Under the pieces are notes generated by a model that searched no databases, was not told the DNA's origin, and worked only from the letters and a program-made list of their open reading frames with translations. Shown here piece after piece: positions 39,349 to 49,959 of a DNA stretch of 64,000 nucleotides. Location: the NCBI RefSeq assembly GCF_021582895.2, contig NZ_CP091139.2, positions 1,736,001 to 1,800,000 on the forward strand, written 5' to 3'. This DNA is from Microbacterium elymi. Its GTDB lineage: Bacteria > Actinomycetota > Actinomycetes > Actinomycetales > Microbacteriaceae. Both the position numbers and the translations under genes were made by a program. Position 1 is the stretch's first letter. Every line of letters starts with the position of its first letter.

Positions 39349-39843
39349 ATGGTCCAGGTTCGAGTCGCGGGAGTCGCCCTCGACACGTCGGGGCAGCATG
39401 TGATCCTGCTCCAGCCGCTGGAGGCGGTGCCGGCGGAGAGCAAGCTGCTGCCGATCTGGATCGGCGAGATGGAGGCCACCGCGATCATGGTCGCCATCGA
39501 GGGGACCGAGACGCCCCGGCCGCTCACACACGATCTGCTGCGCACGGTCCTGGAGACCCTCGGCGCCACCGTGGAGCGGGTCGAGATCACCCGGATCGAC
39601 GACGGCACCTTCTACGCCGAGATCACCGTCGCCGGCGGCACGGGCGGCGTGCAGCGCATCGACGCGCGTCCCTCGGATGCCGTGGCCCTGGCCGCGCGCA
39701 CGGACGCCCCGATCTTCGTCGCCGACGAGGTGCTCGCCGCGGCGGGGGTCGACGACGTGATCACCGAGGCCGAGACCGAGACCGAGGTCGAGGAGTTCTC
39801 CAAGTTCATCGAGGAGGTCGACCCGGAGGACTTCCGGGAATAA
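39349..39843 (+). CDS. Bifunctional nuclease (BFN/DUF151) domain protein
   Basis: 164 residues from ATG at 39349 with GGGAGGAA upstream. BFN core motifs are present: LPIWIGEMEATAIMVAIEG, RPLTHDLLRTVLETLGA, IDARPSDAVALAARTDAPIF and VADEVL. The C-terminus is strongly acidic (repeated E/D). Proteins of this family are found in nearly all actinobacteria; nuclease activity has been shown for some plant members. It is on its own between the aminopeptidase and the FAD oxidase. Confidence 0.92.
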   Translation: MVQVRVAGVALDTSGQHVILLQPLEAVPAESKLLPIWIGEMEATAIMVAIEGTETPRPLTHDLLRTVLETLGATVERVEITRIDDGTFYAEITVAGGTGGVQRIDARPSDAVALAARTDAPIFVADEVLAAAGVDDVITEAETETEVEEFSKFIEEVDPEDFRE

Positions 39844-39866
39844 CCCGCCCTCATGCCCCCTTCCCA

Positions 39867-39897
39867 ATGTCACAGGGCAGGAGCACAATCGTGACAT
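39867..39897. promoter_or_regulatory. Inverted repeat upstream of the FAD oxidase gene
   Basis: ATGTCAC and GTGACAT (39867-39873 and 39891-39897) form a seven-base inverted pair with a 17-base spacer, about 90 bases before the oxidase start. A regulator site is possible; no local regulator is tied to it by sequence. Confidence 0.35.
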
Positions 39898-39988
39898 CGC
39901 GTGTATCTGGGGTGCGCACATCGTCTCTGTCCCGGCAGAGCCGTTCCGTCGTCGTGATGGATGCGGCATCCCCCGAGGATCGGACGAC

Positions 39989-41357
39989 ATGACACTTCTC
40001 ACCTCTGACGAGGCCGCGCAGCCGCTGCGCGACGCCCTGGGCACCCGCGTGCTCTTCGCCGCCGACGCCGGCTACGACGCCGCCCGCACCGCCTGGAACC
40101 TCGCCGTCGACCAACGACCGTTCGCCGTGGCGCTGCCCGAGACCGAGGCCGAGGTGGCCGCCGTGGTCGCGGCGGCCGCCGCATCCGGCCTGCGCGTCAC
40201 GGCGCAGTCCACTGGCCACGGCGCCGGCGCACTGCGCGGAGCCGACCTGTCGGGGACGGTCATCGTCTCGCTCCGGGGCTTGCGCGGGGTGGACGTCGAT
40301 CCGGCCGCGCGCACGGCGACCGTGCGAGGCAGCACCGCCTGGCACGACCTGCTGCCGGTCGCGGCCGAGCACGGGCTGACCGGTCTGCACGGCAGCGCCG
40401 CCGACATCTCGGTCATCGGCTACACCCTCACCGGCGGGATCTCGTTCTACGGCCGCCGGCACGGCCTGGCCACCAACACGGTCCGCGCGGCGCGCGTGGT
40501 CACCGCCGACGGGTCGATCCTCACGGCGAGCGCCACCGAGAACCCCGACCTGTTCTGGGCCCTGCGTGGAGGTGCCGGCGCGTTCGGCGTGGTCGTCGAA
40601 CTCGAGATCGACCTGCTGCCGATCGCGGATGTCTTCGCCGGCATGCTGCTCTGGGACGGCGCCCGCGCGGTCGAGGTCGCGCAGGCGTGGGCGCAGTGGA
40701 CGGCATCCGCCCCCGAATCGGCGACCACCGCGCTGCGGATCATGCACTTCCCGCCCATCCCCGAGCCTGCCGCCGTTCCTGTCCGGCCGGTCGGTGGTGA
40801 TCGTGGACGGCGCGATCCTCGACACGGATGCCGCGGCCGCGGCCATCCTCCAGCCGCTGCGCGCGCTCGCACCCGAGCTGGACACATTCGCCCGCATGCC
40901 CGCACCCGGCTTGGTCGACGTGCACATGGACCCGCCCGAGCCGGCCGGCGCCGTGCAGGATCACGCCATGCTCGCCGCACTGGATGCCCCAGCCGTCGAC
41001 GCGTTCGTGTCCACGGCGTTCGCGGCCCGGCCGATGGTCAGCGAGATCCGGCACCTGGGCGGTGCGCTCGGACGCCGCCCGGCCGACGCCGGCGCGGTCG
41101 GGGCGGTGACCGGCGAGCATCTCCTGTCCGCCGTTCAGCTCGTCCCCGTGCCGGACGCCCTGCCCGCGGCCACCGCCGCGGTCCGGGGTGTGGTCGGCGC
41201 GCTGTCGGAATGGCACGGTCCGGGCCTGGCGCTCACGTTCGTCGACGACGACCGCGACCCGGCCGGCGGGTTCGGCGAATCCGCTGCGCGGCTCGCCGAG
41301 CTCAAGCTCCGCTACGATCCGGAGGACGTCTTCCTGGCCGCGCATCGCGTGCGCTGA
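39989..41357 (+). CDS. FAD-binding (PCMH/berberine-bridge-type) oxidoreductase
   Basis: About 455 residues after removing one extra C at GCCTGC (40765-40770). FAD-binding motifs include VTAQSTGHGAGAL, where the His is often a covalent FAD site, VRGSTAWHDLLP, GGISFYGRRHGLATNTV, and NPDLFWALRGGAGAFGVVVE. The C-terminus has the berberine-bridge style LKLRYDPEDVFLAAHRVR in place of NPxN. Such enzymes oxidise sugars, oligosaccharides or alkaloid-like compounds with oxygen. Position next to the xylose genes hints at a sugar oxidase, but nothing in the sequence proves this. Confidence 0.85.
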
Positions 41358-41384
41358 CATCGCGGCTGGGCGGGCTCGACAGAA

Positions 41385-41401
41385 CCCGCGGTTGCCGCGG
41401 G
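41385..41401. terminator. GC hairpin after the FAD oxidase gene
   Basis: CCCGCGG, loop TTG, CCGCGGG: a perfect seven-base stem with no following T run. It lies 27 bases after the stop and 25 bases before the ROK gene start, so it may act as an intrinsic terminator or as part of the ROK promoter region. Confidence 0.45.
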
Positions 41402-41425
41402 CGAGTCACCGGGTATCGTGTGCTC

Positions 41426-42601
41426 GTGGCAAACCAACGACGGACTCCGGGCTCGCAGGCTTCACTTCGTGAAGCCAACCGGGCTCGAATCGTCACCGCC
41501 ATCAACAAGCACGGCGGCCTGACCCAGGTCGAGCTGGCCGCCATCACGGGCCTGTCCCCGGCGTCCGTCTCCAACATCGTGCGCGAGCTGGCCGGCGTCG
41601 GCGTGCTGCGCACCACGCCCAGCACGCGCAGCGGTCGGCGTGCGAGCCTGGTCACGTTCAACCGTGCGGTCGGTCTGGTCGCCGGCATCCACGTCAACAC
41701 CCGTCATCTGCGAGTGATCGTCGCCGACGTGAACCGCACCGTGCTCAGCGAGCGGCACATGCCCCTGGCCCGCGATCACCGCGCCGACAACGAGCTGGAC
41801 CGGGCCACGCGCTGCTGGCCGACATGCTCTCCACCCTGGATTCCGGGCTGGACGAGCTGCTCGGCGTGGGCGTGGCGATCTCGGCGCCGCTGGACCGGGC
41901 CACCGGCCGGGTGGCGGGCCGCGGCATCCTGCGCGGATGGACCGGCGTCGACATCGCGGACGTGATGCATCGGCGGTCTGCGCCGCCCCGTCCACCTCGA
42001 CAACGCGTCCAACCTCGCCGCCCTCGCCGAGGCCCGGCTGGGTGCGGGACGCGGCCGGCAGAACGTCATCTACCTCGACATCGGCGACGGCATCGGCGCG
42101 GGCCTGATCCTCGGCGGCCAGGTGCTGCGCGGGCACAACGGCACCGCCGGCGAACTCGGCCACACCGTGATCCTGGAGGACGGACCGCTCTGCCGCTGCG
42201 GCAACCGCGGATGCCTCGAGGCGATCGCCGGCGGACCGGCGATCCTCGAGCGGCTCGAGCCCATCGCCGGCGCGATGAAGCTCGGCGACATCGTCGTGCG
42301 GGCGATGGCCGGCGACGGGGCCAGCATCCGCGCGCTGTCCGATGCCGGCAAGCACATCGGCCTGGCCACGGGCAACCTCTGCAACCTGATCGACCCGGAG
42401 CGGATCGTGGTCGGCGGCGACCTCGCCCGCGCCGGCGAGCTGCTGCTCGGACCGATCCGGCTGGCGATGGAGAACTCGGTGATCGTGGATGTCGCCTCCG
42501 CCCCCGACGTGGTGCAGGGGCAGCTCGGAGTGAGCGCGGCCGCGATCGGGGCGGCGGTGCACGCGATCGATCAGGTGAACGTGCAGTCGGCGGCGGTCTG
42601 A
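41426..42601 (+). CDS. ROK-family transcriptional regulator 1 (probable sugar regulator)
   Basis: About 391 residues after restoring a missing base near 41812 and removing one near 41977. An N-terminal winged helix (LTQVELAAITGLSPASVSNIVREL) is followed by the ROK kinase-like fold, with DIGDGIGAGLILGGQVLRG and the zinc motif CRCGNRGCLEA intact. It reads into the sugar-binding protein gene 102 bases downstream, so it probably controls the xylose transporter genes. The start could be GTG at 41426 or 41420. Confidence 0.88.
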
Positions 42602-42703
42602 ACGGCGTTGCCAAACCGTTGTGTTCAAGTCTTGACGCCAACGCGGGAAGATGGAATGCTCAACATCGTCGCCACAGTGGTCGGCACAGCAACGGAGGTT
42701 TCG

Positions 42704-43821
42704 ATGAAGATCACCACCAAGAGAGCGCTCGTCGCCACGACCGCGCTGCTCCTGTCTATGGGCATGCTGTCGGCGTGTTCGAACGGCGCGCAGAAGGCCG
42801 GAGACAACGCCTCGGCCTCCACGGGCGCCGACGCGAGCTCGGCCAAGATCGGCCTGCTCCTTCCCGACAACGTCACCGAGCGGTACGCGAGTGCCGATAA
42901 GCCCTACTTCGAAGAGAAGGTCAAGGACCTCTGCTCCGGCTTGCGAGGTGCTCTACGCGAACGCCGACGGCGACGCGGCCAAGCAGCGCAGCAGGCCGAG
43001 TCGATGCTCACGCAGGGCGTGAACGTGCTCGTCCTCGACCCGTTCGATGGCAAGGCCGCGGCCGCGATCGTGAACCAGGCCAAGTCGAAGAACATCCCGG
43101 TCATCTCCTACGACCGTCTCGTGGACAGCGCCGACGTCGCCTACTACGTGTCCTTCGACAACGAGAAGGTCGGGCAACTGCAGGCCCAGGCCCTGGTCGA
43201 CCGGATGAAGGCCCTCGGCCTGCCGGCCGACGCCGGCATCATCATGGTCAACGGCTCGCCGACCGACCCGAACGCGGCCCAGTTCAAGAAGGGCGCGCAC
43301 AGCGTCATCGACTCCTCCGGGCTGACCGTGCTCGCCGAGTACGACACACCCGGATGGGAGCCGCCGAAGGCTCAGGACTGGGTCTCCGGCCAGGTGACCA
43401 AGTTCGGCGACAAGATCAAGGGCGTCTACGACGCGAACGACGACACCGCCGGTGGCGCGATCGCGGCGCTGAAGGCCGGCGGCATCAAGCCGCTGCCCCG
43501 GTGACCGGTCAGGACGCCGCGCTCTCGGGCATCCAGCGGATCCTCGCCGGCGACCAGTACATGTCGGTCTACAAGGCGTTCAAGCCCGAGGCGTACCAGG
43601 CGGCCGAGCTGGCCGTGGCGCTGACCAAGGGTGAGAGCCCGAAGGCGGATGCCGCAACCGACACCGCGAGCGGGACGTCCATCCCCTCCTTCCTGCTGAC
43701 GCCGGTCGCCGTGACCGTCGACAACATCAAGGACACCGTGGTCAAGGACGGCCTGTACACCGTGGACCAGATCTGCACCTCCGCCTACAAGGCGGCGTGC
43801 CAGAAGAACGGTCTCGAGTAG
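42704..43821 (+). CDS. xylF: Periplasmic sugar-binding lipoprotein (xylose-binding type)
   Basis: 372 residues after correcting an extra T at 42939-42944, a missing base near 42987 and a missing C near 43497. It has a lipobox LSAC (Cys at about residue 25), then the type I periplasmic binding fold: KIGLLLPDNVTERY, EVLYANADGDAAKQ, VLVLDPFDGKAAAAIV, VISYDRLV, YDANDDTAGGAIAALKAGG and PPVTGQDA. These are features of the xylose/ChvE-like group. ATG has GGAGG upstream. Substrate assignment rests on family plus the nearby xylA and xylB. Confidence 0.88.
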
Positions 43822-43907
43822 CATCCCTCCCGCGTGCCGGCCGGGGCGACCCGGCCGGCACGCGCACCCGTCAACCACCGCCCCACCCCAACGACCAAGG
43901 AGCCGCC

Positions 43908-44729
43908 GTGGCCACAGCATCCGCCACCGACGAACAGCGCGCACCGGCGCGCGAACCCGTCCTGTCGATCCGCGACGTGTCGAAGGGGTTCGGCGCCGTG
44001 CGCGCACTCACCGACGTCGCGCTGGACGTCTATGCCGGCGAGGTGGTCGCCCTGGTGGGCGACAACGGCGCCGGCAAGTCGACACTGGTGAAGATCCTCG
44101 CCGGCGTGCACTCCGCCGATCAGGGCACCATCACGTTCAACGGCGCACCGGTGTCCATCCCATCGCCGACCGAGTCGCGCGAACTGGGCATCGCCACCGT
44201 CTTCCAGGACCTCGCCCTCTGCGACAACCTCGACGTCGTCGCGAACCTCTTCCTCGGCCGCGAGCGTGGCGGCCTGGCGATCGACGAGGAGGGGATGGAA
44301 CAGCAGGCCTGGGAAGCCTGCCGCCAGCTCTCCGCGAAGATCCCCTCCGTGCGCATCGCCGTCGCATCCCTGTCCGGCGGACAGCGGCAGACCGTGGCGA
44401 TCGCCCGCTCGCTGATCGGCGAGCCGCAGATCGTGATCCTCGACGAGCCGACCGCGGCCCTCGGCGTCGCCCAGACCGCCGAGGTGCTGAACCTGATCGA
44501 GCGCCTGCGCGAGCGCGGCCTGGGAGTGCTGCTGATCAGCCACAACATGGCCGACGTGCAGGCGGTGGCCGACCGCGTCGTCGTGCTGCGCCTGGGCCGC
44601 AACAACGGCGTGTTCCGCACCGCGGACGTCAGCTATGAGGACATCGTGGCCGCGATCACCGGCGCCACCGACAACCCCGTCAGCAGCCGGGCCCACACCG
44701 GGGCGGCCGACAAGGAGCAGGCAGAATGA
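43908..44729 (+). CDS. xylG: Sugar ABC transporter ATPase, single-domain
   Basis: An intact 273-residue protein from GTG at 43908. Walker A is GDNGAGKST, signature LSGGQRQTVAIARSL, Walker B VILDEPTAALG and switch His SHNMADV. Classical XylG/RbsA proteins are about 500 residues with two ABC domains; this one has a single domain, so it must work as a dimer. Its stop overlaps the permease start by four bases. Confidence 0.9.
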   Translation: MATASATDEQRAPAREPVLSIRDVSKGFGAVRALTDVALDVYAGEVVALVGDNGAGKSTLVKILAGVHSADQGTITFNGAPVSIPSPTESRELGIATVFQDLALCDNLDVVANLFLGRERGGLAIDEEGMEQQAWEACRQLSAKIPSVRIAVASLSGGQRQTVAIARSLIGEPQIVILDEPTAALGVAQTAEVLNLIERLRERGLGVLLISHNMADVQAVADRVVVLRLGRNNGVFRTADVSYEDIVAAITGATDNPVSSRAHTGAADKEQAE

Positions 44730-45998
44730 CGAACGCGACGCCCGAGACCAAGGACAACTCGGCGCCGACCACGGTCGCCGCCGACCTGCAGGACGAGCGG
44801 CTGATGCGCGGGGACGGCCTGCGCGGAGTCTTCAGCGCGTTCGGGACGCGCATCCGCACCGGCGACGTCGGCTCGCTGCCGGTCTTCCTGGGACTGATCG
44901 TGATCTGGATCGTCTTCCAGATCCTCAACCCGCGATTCCTGTCGGCGACCAACCTCGTCGACCTGACCCTGCAGTGCGCGGCGCTGGGCACCATCGCGCT
45001 CGGCGTCGTGGTCGTGCTGCTGGTCGCCCAGATCGACCTGTCGATCGGGTCGCTCGCCGGACTGGCATCCGCGATCCTCGGCGTGACGTTCGTGAGCTGG
45101 GGCTGGCCGATCTGGGCGTCGATCCTGCTGTCGCTGGCCGTCGGTGCGGCGATCGGCTACATCTACGGCTTCCTGTTCACGCGATTCGGCGTGCCCACGT
45201 TCGTGGTGACCCTGGCCGGCCTCATGGGATTCCTCGGCCTGCGAGCTGTGGGTGCTGGGCCCGACCGGCACCATCAACCTGCCCTACAACTCCTGGATCG
45301 TGCAGTTCGCGACATCCTGGTTCCTTCCGCCGTGGCTCGCGTACACGCTCGCCGGACTGGTCGTGCTCGGCATCGTCGTCAACGACGTCACCAGGGCCCG
45401 GCGCCGTGCGAAGGCGGGCCTGTCGACCGGGCCGGTGTCGCTCATCGTCCTCAAGGCCATCGTCATCGCGATCGTGGCCGCCGCGGCGATCACGTGGCTG
45501 GCCACCAACCGCGGCGTCGCGGTGTCGTTCCTGCTGTTCATCGTGCTGGTCGCGGTGATGGCGTCGGCGCTGACCCGCACCCGGTGGGGACGCTGGATCT
45601 ATGCCGTCGGCGGCAACGTCGAGGCTGCCCGCCGGGCCGGCATCAACGTGAAGGCCATCTACATCTCGGCGCTCATGGTCGGGACCGTGCTGGCCAGCCT
45701 CGGCGGCCTCATGCTCGCGGCGCGGCTGACCGCGGCGAGCATCTCGACCGGCGGCGGCACGACGAACCTGGTCGCGATCGCGGCCGCGGTGATCGGCGGC
45801 ACGAGCCTGTTCGGCGGACGCGGATCGGCATGGTCGGCGCTGCTGGGCATCGTCGTGATCCAGTCGATCTTCAACGGGCTGACCCTGCTGAGCCTGGACT
45901 CGGACGTGCAGTTCATGGTGACCGGTGCGGTGCTCCTGCTCGCCGTGATCATCGACTCGCTGTCGCGGCGCTCGCGCGCCACACACGGCACCGCCTGA
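44726..45998 (+). CDS. xylH: Sugar ABC transporter permease (xylose type)
   Basis: 423 residues after replacing GCGAGC (45241-45246) by GCAGC, which restores GLQLWVLGPTGTINLP. About ten to twelve hydrophobic helices and the family signature AVGGNVEAARRAGINVKAIY, plus LVAIAAAVIGGTSLFGGRGS, identify a BPD_transp_2 permease. It forms the membrane pore for the binding protein and ATPase encoded just upstream. Confidence 0.92.
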
Positions 45999-46024
45999 CG
46001 CCTGCGGTGCCTGAGCCCCGCACC

Positions 46025-46057
46025 GCCGGAAGAAGCAGAGCTTCCGCCTCTTCCGGC
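46025..46057 (+). terminator. Hairpin terminator after the sugar transporter operon
   Basis: GCCGGAAGA (46025-46033) pairs with TCTTCCGGC (46049-46057), a nine-base perfect stem with a 15-base loop, between the stops of the permease and the convergent ROK gene. There is no clear T tract, so it is a likely rather than certain terminator and could serve both strands. Confidence 0.6.
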
Positions 46058-46083
46058 TGATGCGCCGGACCGCGCGGCCGCGG

Positions 46084-47243
46084 TCAGCCGAGCGGGTCGC
46101 GGAGCAGCGCGGCGAACGCCGCCTCGGCCGCACCGATCAGCAGCCGATCCTCGGCGAGGGTCGCGGGGCGGATGTCGAGGCCTTCCCCCGAGCTCGGCAT
46201 CGACTGCGCGCGCACATCGGCGAGCAGTCCAGCCAGGTCGACCTCCGCGATCGTGGCGAGGAATCCGCCCAGCACGACCACGGACGGGTTCAGCCCGTTC
46301 ACGGCGTTGGCCAGGGCGGTGGCGAGGATCCGCCGCTGCCGCCCGACCTCGGCAGCGACCGCGGGCGAGGCGGATGCCGCCAGCGCGGCGGCGAGCGCCG
46401 CGTCGTCCGCGGCGTGCAGACCGACGGCATCCAGCAGTCGACGTCTGCTCACCTCGTCTTCGAGCGCACCGTCCGGGCTTGCGGCGGTCGTCCGCGCGCG
46501 AAGCTGCGGGACGGCTCTGACCGAACTCGCCCGCGTACCCGCCGGCACCGACCAGAGCACGGCCGCCGACGATGATCCCGCCGCCGATGCCGCTCGCCCC
46601 GCCGTTGAGGTAGACCACATCGTCGACACCGCGCGCCGCGCCGAACAGGTGCTCGGCGACGGCGCCCATGTTCGCATCGTTGCCGACCACGACGGGCAGC
46701 CCGGTGGCCTCCGCCACCAGCGGGCCGAGGGCGGCATCCGTCCATCCCAGGTGCGGCGCAGCGCGCACGAGCCCATCGGCCACGCGCACCGGCCCAGGCA
46801 CGGCGACCCCGGCCGCGACCACGCGCGCGTCCTTCAGCGGGCCGGACCGCCACTGCGCCACCTGCTCGGCGATCAGCTTGCGCGGTCTCGTCGGGGGCGA
46901 GCAGCCGGTCGCGCTCGATGCGGGCACGGACCCGGATGCCGCGGTCCAGGCCCACCGCGGCGACGGTCAGCGCATCGACCTCGGGGTTGGCGGCGATCGC
47001 CACCGGCGCGGGATCGACGGCGACGACCGGGGACGGCCGGCCGACCCGGCCCTGGGTGTCCGGGTCCTGCTCGCGCACCAGCCCGGCCTCGGCGAGCGCG
47101 GTCACCAGGTCGCCGATGGTCGAGCGGTTCAGGCCGGTCCGCGCGGTCAGCACGGCGCGGGAGAGCGGCCCGTCCAGGTGCACCAGTCGCAGCACGTGCG
47201 CGAGGTTCGCTTCGCGGATCCCGGTCTGTCTGGCATGGCTCAC
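46084..47243 (-). CDS. ROK-family transcriptional regulator 2 (XylR-like)
   Basis: 385 residues from GTG at 47243, after removing extra bases in GCTTGC at 46876-46881 and 46477-46482. The N-terminal winged helix is [27 protein letters not shown] fold motifs are [14 protein letters not shown] and [18 protein letters not shown]. The zinc CxCGxxGCxE motif is missing, replaced by [16 protein letters not shown], so it belongs to the metal-free branch. It is transcribed away from xylA across a 114-base control region, the classical arrangement for a xylose repressor. Confidence 0.87.
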
Positions 47244-47357
47244 CCGACCACTGTATGAGATTTGTTGGATTCGCCGACGAAAGCTGGACGCGGCGGGCCA
47301 TCTGGTATAGGTTGTTGGCAGCAACATTTATCCCCCTCTCCGCCGCGAAGGAGCGCC
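47244..47357. promoter_or_regulatory. Divergent control region between ROK regulator 2 and xylA
   Basis: It contains TGTTG-GCAG-CAACA (47314-47327) right after a TATAGG -10-like box at 47307, and a second, looser palindrome TTTGTTGGATTCGCCGACGAAA nearer the regulator gene (47261-47282). Both lie where a ROK/XylR repressor would block transcription. xylA has the GAAGGAG ribosome-binding site at its edge. Confidence 0.55.
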
Positions 47358-48547
47358 ATGCCCACCCCGACACCCGCCGACAAGTTCACCTTCGGACTGT
47401 GGACGATCGGCTACAACGGCACCGACCCGTTCGGCGGGCCGACCCGTCCTCCCCTCGATGTCGTGCATGCGGTCACCAAGCTCGCCGGGCTCGGCGCGTA
47501 CGGGCTGACCTTCCACGACGACGACCTGTTCGCGTTCGGCTCGACCGACGCCGAGCGGCAGACCCAGATCGACCGTCTCAAGGGGGCGCTCGCCGACACG
47601 GGGCTGGTCGTGCCGATGGTCACCACGAATCTGTTCAGCCCGCCGGTGTTCAAGGACGGCGGCTTCACCTCGAACGACCGGTCGGTGCGCCGCTACGCGC
47701 TTGCGCAAGGTGCTTGCGCCAGATCGACCTGGGCGCCGAGCTGGGCGCCAACACGCTGGTGATGTGGGGCGGACGCGAGGGTGCGGAGTACGACGCGGCC
47801 AAGGACATCCGCTCGGCGCTGGAGCGGTACCGCGAGGCCGTGAACCTGCTCTCGGAGTACGTCATCGACAAGGGCTACGACATCCGGTTCGCGATCGAGC
47901 CGAAGCCGAACGAGCCGCGCGGCGACATCCTGCTGCCCACCCTGGGCCACGCCCTCGCGTTCATCTCCTCGCTCGAGCACCCCGAGATGGTGGGGCTGAA
48001 CCCCGAGGTCGGGCACGAGCAGATGGCCGGGCTGAACTTCGCCGCCGGCATCGCGCAGGCGCTGTACCACGGCAAGCTGTTCCACATCGATCTGAACGGC
48101 CAGCGCGGCATCAAGTACGACCAGGACCTGGTGTTCGGGCACGGCGACCTGCACAACGCGTTCGTCCTCGTCGACCTGCTCGAGAACGGCGGCCCCGACG
48201 GCGGCCCGGCCTACGACGGGCCGCGGCACTTCGACTACAAGCCCTCGCGCACCGAGGACGAGACCGGCGTGTGGGACTCGGCCGCCGCGAACATGCGCAC
48301 CTACCTGCTGCTCAAGGAGCGGGCCGCGGCATTCCGCGCCGACCCCGAGGTGCAGGAGGCCCTGGCCGCGTCGCGGGTCGCCGAGCTCGCCCAGCCGACC
48401 CTGGCCGACGGCGAGGGATACGCCGAGCTGCTGGCCGACCGCTCCGCGTTCGAGGACTTCGACCCCGCACCGTACTTCGGCGGACGCGGGTTCGGGTTCG
48501 TGCGACTCCAGCAGCTGGCCACCGAGCACCTGCTCGGCGCCCGCTGA
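47358..48547 (+). CDS. xylA: Xylose isomerase
   Basis: 395 residues after removing two extra T at 47699-47704 and 47712-47717, which restores [18 protein letters not shown]. Active-site features are in order: LTFHDDDLF (catalytic His-Asp pair), MWGGREG, metal Glu in [35 protein letters not shown] and the last metal Asp in HFDYKPSR. It converts D-xylose to D-xylulose, with Mg or Mn, in the cytoplasm. It is 13 bases upstream of xylB and divergent from the ROK regulator. Confidence 0.97.
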
Positions 48548-48560
48548 TCCCGCCCCCAGC

Positions 48561-49851
48561 ATGACGCTCGTTGCGGGGGTCGACTCGTCGACCCAGGCGT
48601 GCAAGGTCGTGGTGATGGATGCCGCGACCGGCGCGATCGTGCGCGAAGGGCGCGCGACGCACCCGCCCGGGACCGAGGTCGATCCCGAGGCATGGTGGGT
48701 CGCGCTCCAGGCCGCGATCACGGCCGCCGGCGGGCTCGATGACGTCGCGGCGTGGGCGATCGGCGGGCAGCAGCACGGCATGGTGGCGCTCGACGAGGCC
48801 GGCCGCGTCATCCGCCCGGCCCTGCTGTGGAACGACACCCGGTCGGCCGGGGCGGCATCGGATCTGATCGCCGAGTTCGGGGCGGACGCCCTGGCCGAGC
48901 GGACCGGCCTGGTGCCGGTCGCGTCGTTCACGAGCACGAAGCTGCGGTGGCTGCGCGACCACGAGCCCGACTCCGCCGCCCGCGTGGCCGCGGTCGCGCT
49001 GCCCACGACTGGCTCACCTGGCGGCTGCGCGGATTCGGCCCGGAACGTCCGGACCTGTCGGCGCTGATCACCGACCGGTCGGATGCCTCGGGCACCGGCT
49101 ACTGGGGGCCGGACGGGTACGACCGCGACGTGCTGGCGGCCGCCCTCGGCCACGACGCGATCCTGCCGCGGGTGCTCGGACCCGACGAGTTCGTGACGGA
49201 TGCCGCGAGCCGGCGCGTCGGCGCGGGGGCGGGCGACAACGCCGGTGCGGCCCTGGGGCTGGACGCCCGCCCCGGAGACGCGGTGGTCTCGATCGGGACC
49301 AGCGGCACGGTCTTCGCGGTCAGCGCGCACCGGGTGATCGACCCGAGCGGGACGGTCGCCGGCTTCGCCGCCGCCGACGGCAACTGGCTGCCGCTGGTGG
49401 CCACGCTGAACGCGGCGCGCGTGCTCGACACGATCGCCGCCCTGCTCGGCGTGGACCACGCCGGGCTCAGCACGCTGGCCCTCGCGGCCGAGCCGGGGGC
49501 GGCCGGCCTGGAGCTCGAGCCGTACTTCGAGGGCGAGCGCACGCCCAACCTGCCCGACGCGACCGCGACCCTGTCGGGCATGACCCTGGCCTCGACCACC
49601 CGGCAGAACCTCGCCCGTGCGGCGGTCGAGGGGATGCTGGGCGGTCTCGCGTTCGGCATGCAGACCCTGCGCGAGCTCGGGGTGCCGCTGCGCCGCGCGC
49701 TGCTGATCGGCGGCGGCGCGCAGTCCGCGGCGGTGCGCGCGATCGCGCCGGCGGTGCTCGGCGTCGACGTCGAGGTGCCGGAGCCGGCCGAGTACGTCGC
49801 CCTCGGGCAGCGCGGCAGGCCGCCGGCGTCCTGGCGCGGCCCGGCTCCTGA
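48561..49851 (+). CDS. xylB: Xylulokinase
   Basis: 430 residues after restoring a missing C near 49005 and a missing G near 49808. FGGY-kinase features: [13 protein letters not shown] (phosphate-1 loop), [35 protein letters not shown] with the catalytic Asp, and LLIGGGAQS near the end. Correction near 49808 gives the normal tail [20 protein letters not shown] and a stop at 49849. It phosphorylates D-xylulose for the pentose phosphate pathway. Its 3' end lies inside a 66-base duplication. Confidence 0.95.
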
Positions 49852-49959
49852 CCCCCTGCCCGCTCACGGGCCCGACCCCGGCGGGGCGGCGCCGTCCTGG
49901 CGCAGCCCGGCTTCTGACCCCCTGCCCGCTCACGAACCCGACCCCGGCGGGGCGGCGCC
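49828..49959. repeat. 66-base tandem duplication over the 3' ends of convergent genes
   Basis: Two adjacent 66-base copies (49828-49893 and 49894-49959) differ at only a handful of positions. Copy 1 contains the last codons and stop of xylB; copy 2 contains the stop of the minus-strand hydrolase, and copy 1 holds an equivalent stop in the same frame. Both stop codons are thus duplicated, so the event changed no protein start and only altered tail lengths. Confidence 0.85.
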
